A stretch of 6,446 bases of DNA, taken from contig JAEWZE010000130.1 in the NCBI GenBank assembly GCA_023395465.1, positions 1 to 6,446 on the forward strand, read 5' to 3'. A program made the position numbers and the translations under genes. Positions 6,021 to 6,446 of the stretch are shown here, one piece after another; the stretch's first letter is position 1; every line of letters starts with the position of its first letter. This DNA is from Pseudomonadota bacterium (GTDB taxonomy: Bacteria; Pseudomonadota; Gammaproteobacteria; Xanthomonadales; Xanthomonadaceae). The notes beneath the pieces were generated by a model. That model was not told the origin of the DNA. It saw only the letters and a list, made by a program, of their open reading frames with translations, and made no database searches.

Positions 6021-6446
6021 TCAGGCCACCGAGCGCTTCTGCCCGGCGTGGCGGCCCTCGTCGATTTCCTCGACCAGCTTGGCGCAGAAGGCCGGCAGGT
6101 CCTCGGGCGTGCGGCTGGTGATCAGGCCCTCGTCGACCACGACCGCCTCGTCGACCCACCTGGCGCCGGCGTTTTCCAGGTCGCGGCGGATGTTGGGCAC
6201 CGAGGTGACGGTGCGGCCCTTGAGCACGTCGGCGTTGGCCAGCACCCAGGGGCCGTGGCAGATCGCGGCGACCGGCTTGGCCGCGGTGAAGAACGCGCGG
6301 GTGAACGCCAGCGCCTGTTCGTCCACGCGCAGCGCGTCGGGATTGAACAGGCCGCCGGGAATCACCAGGGCGTCGTAGCGCCCGGCATCGGCCTGCGCCA
6401 GTTCCACGTCGACCGGCACCTGTTCGCCCTTGTCGAAGTGCTGGAA
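6021..6446 (-). CDS. DJ-1/PfpI-family protein (YhbO-like), N-terminus beyond the window
   Basis: The last 141 residues are visible; family members have about 170-190, so roughly 40-50 are missing. The reading frame stays open to the window edge, beginning FQHFDKGEQVPVDVEL. The GTG at 6417-6419 is an internal Val rather than the start. Family signatures appear in order: YDALVIPGG, the nucleophile elbow AICHGP (catalytic Cys codon at 6258-6260, followed by His), and the C-terminal block VVVDEGLITSRTPEDLPAF. The Glu that completes the active site in this family should lie in the missing part. Related proteins are cytoplasmic and described as stress-response hydrolases, proteases or protein/nucleotide deglycases; the deglycase activity is disputed, so the exact reaction is open. 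The tail EEIDEGRHAGQKRSVA runs slightly past the usual end. The gene converges on tamB with an 88-base gap, so it is a separate transcription unit. Confidence 0.92.
   Translation of the reverse strand, partial: FQHFDKGEQVPVDVELAQADAGRYDALVIPGGLFNPDALRVDEQALAFTRAFFTAAKPVAAICHGPWVLANADVLKGRTVTSVPNIRRDLENAGARWVDEAVVVDEGLITSRTPEDLPAFCAKLVEEIDEGRHAGQKRSVA

Overview
The window is very GC-rich. It reads as chromosomal DNA of a gammaproteobacterium, most likely a Xanthomonadaceae/Lysobacteraceae member of the Lysobacter/Luteimonas type. That placement is an inference from base composition, the style of the TamA and TamB proteins and the two intergenic repeat families; no rRNA or marker gene is present to confirm it.

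Layout. Positions 1-183 are non-coding. They hold a degenerate and a complete copy of a C/G-rich palindromic repeat, a G-tract cluster, a small hairpin and a 10-bp tandem repeat, and they lead into tamA without an obvious ribosome binding site. Positions 184-2001 are tamA, an Omp85-family outer-membrane barrel with three POTRA domains. Positions 2003-5932 are tamB, a very large inner-membrane-anchored periplasmic protein of the AsmA-like/DUF490 family. The tamA stop and the tamB ATG are one base apart, so the two form a translationally coupled operon. Positions 5933-6020 are a short intergenic gap between convergent genes, nearly filled by an inverted pair of 24-nt REP units (a REPIN-like element). 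Positions 6021-6446, minus strand, are the C-terminal three quarters of a DJ-1/PfpI-family protein whose start lies beyond the window edge.

How the genes work together. TamA and TamB form the translocation and assembly module (TAM). TamB spans the periplasm from an N-terminal inner-membrane helix and contacts the TamA POTRA domains through its conserved C-terminal domain. In other proteobacteria the complex is linked to assembly of some outer-membrane proteins and to phospholipid movement to the outer membrane. The PfpI-like protein is a separate transcription unit with no visible functional link.

Novelty. The coding content is a conserved housekeeping locus, and I see no undescribed multi-gene system. 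The points worth a second look are in the non-coding DNA (the REPIN with covarying stems, the hairpin/G-quadruplex repeat and the helical-turn tandem repeat ahead of tamA) and in some details of TamB: an Arg-rich cytosolic tail, two isolated cysteine pairs and a C8 tract.
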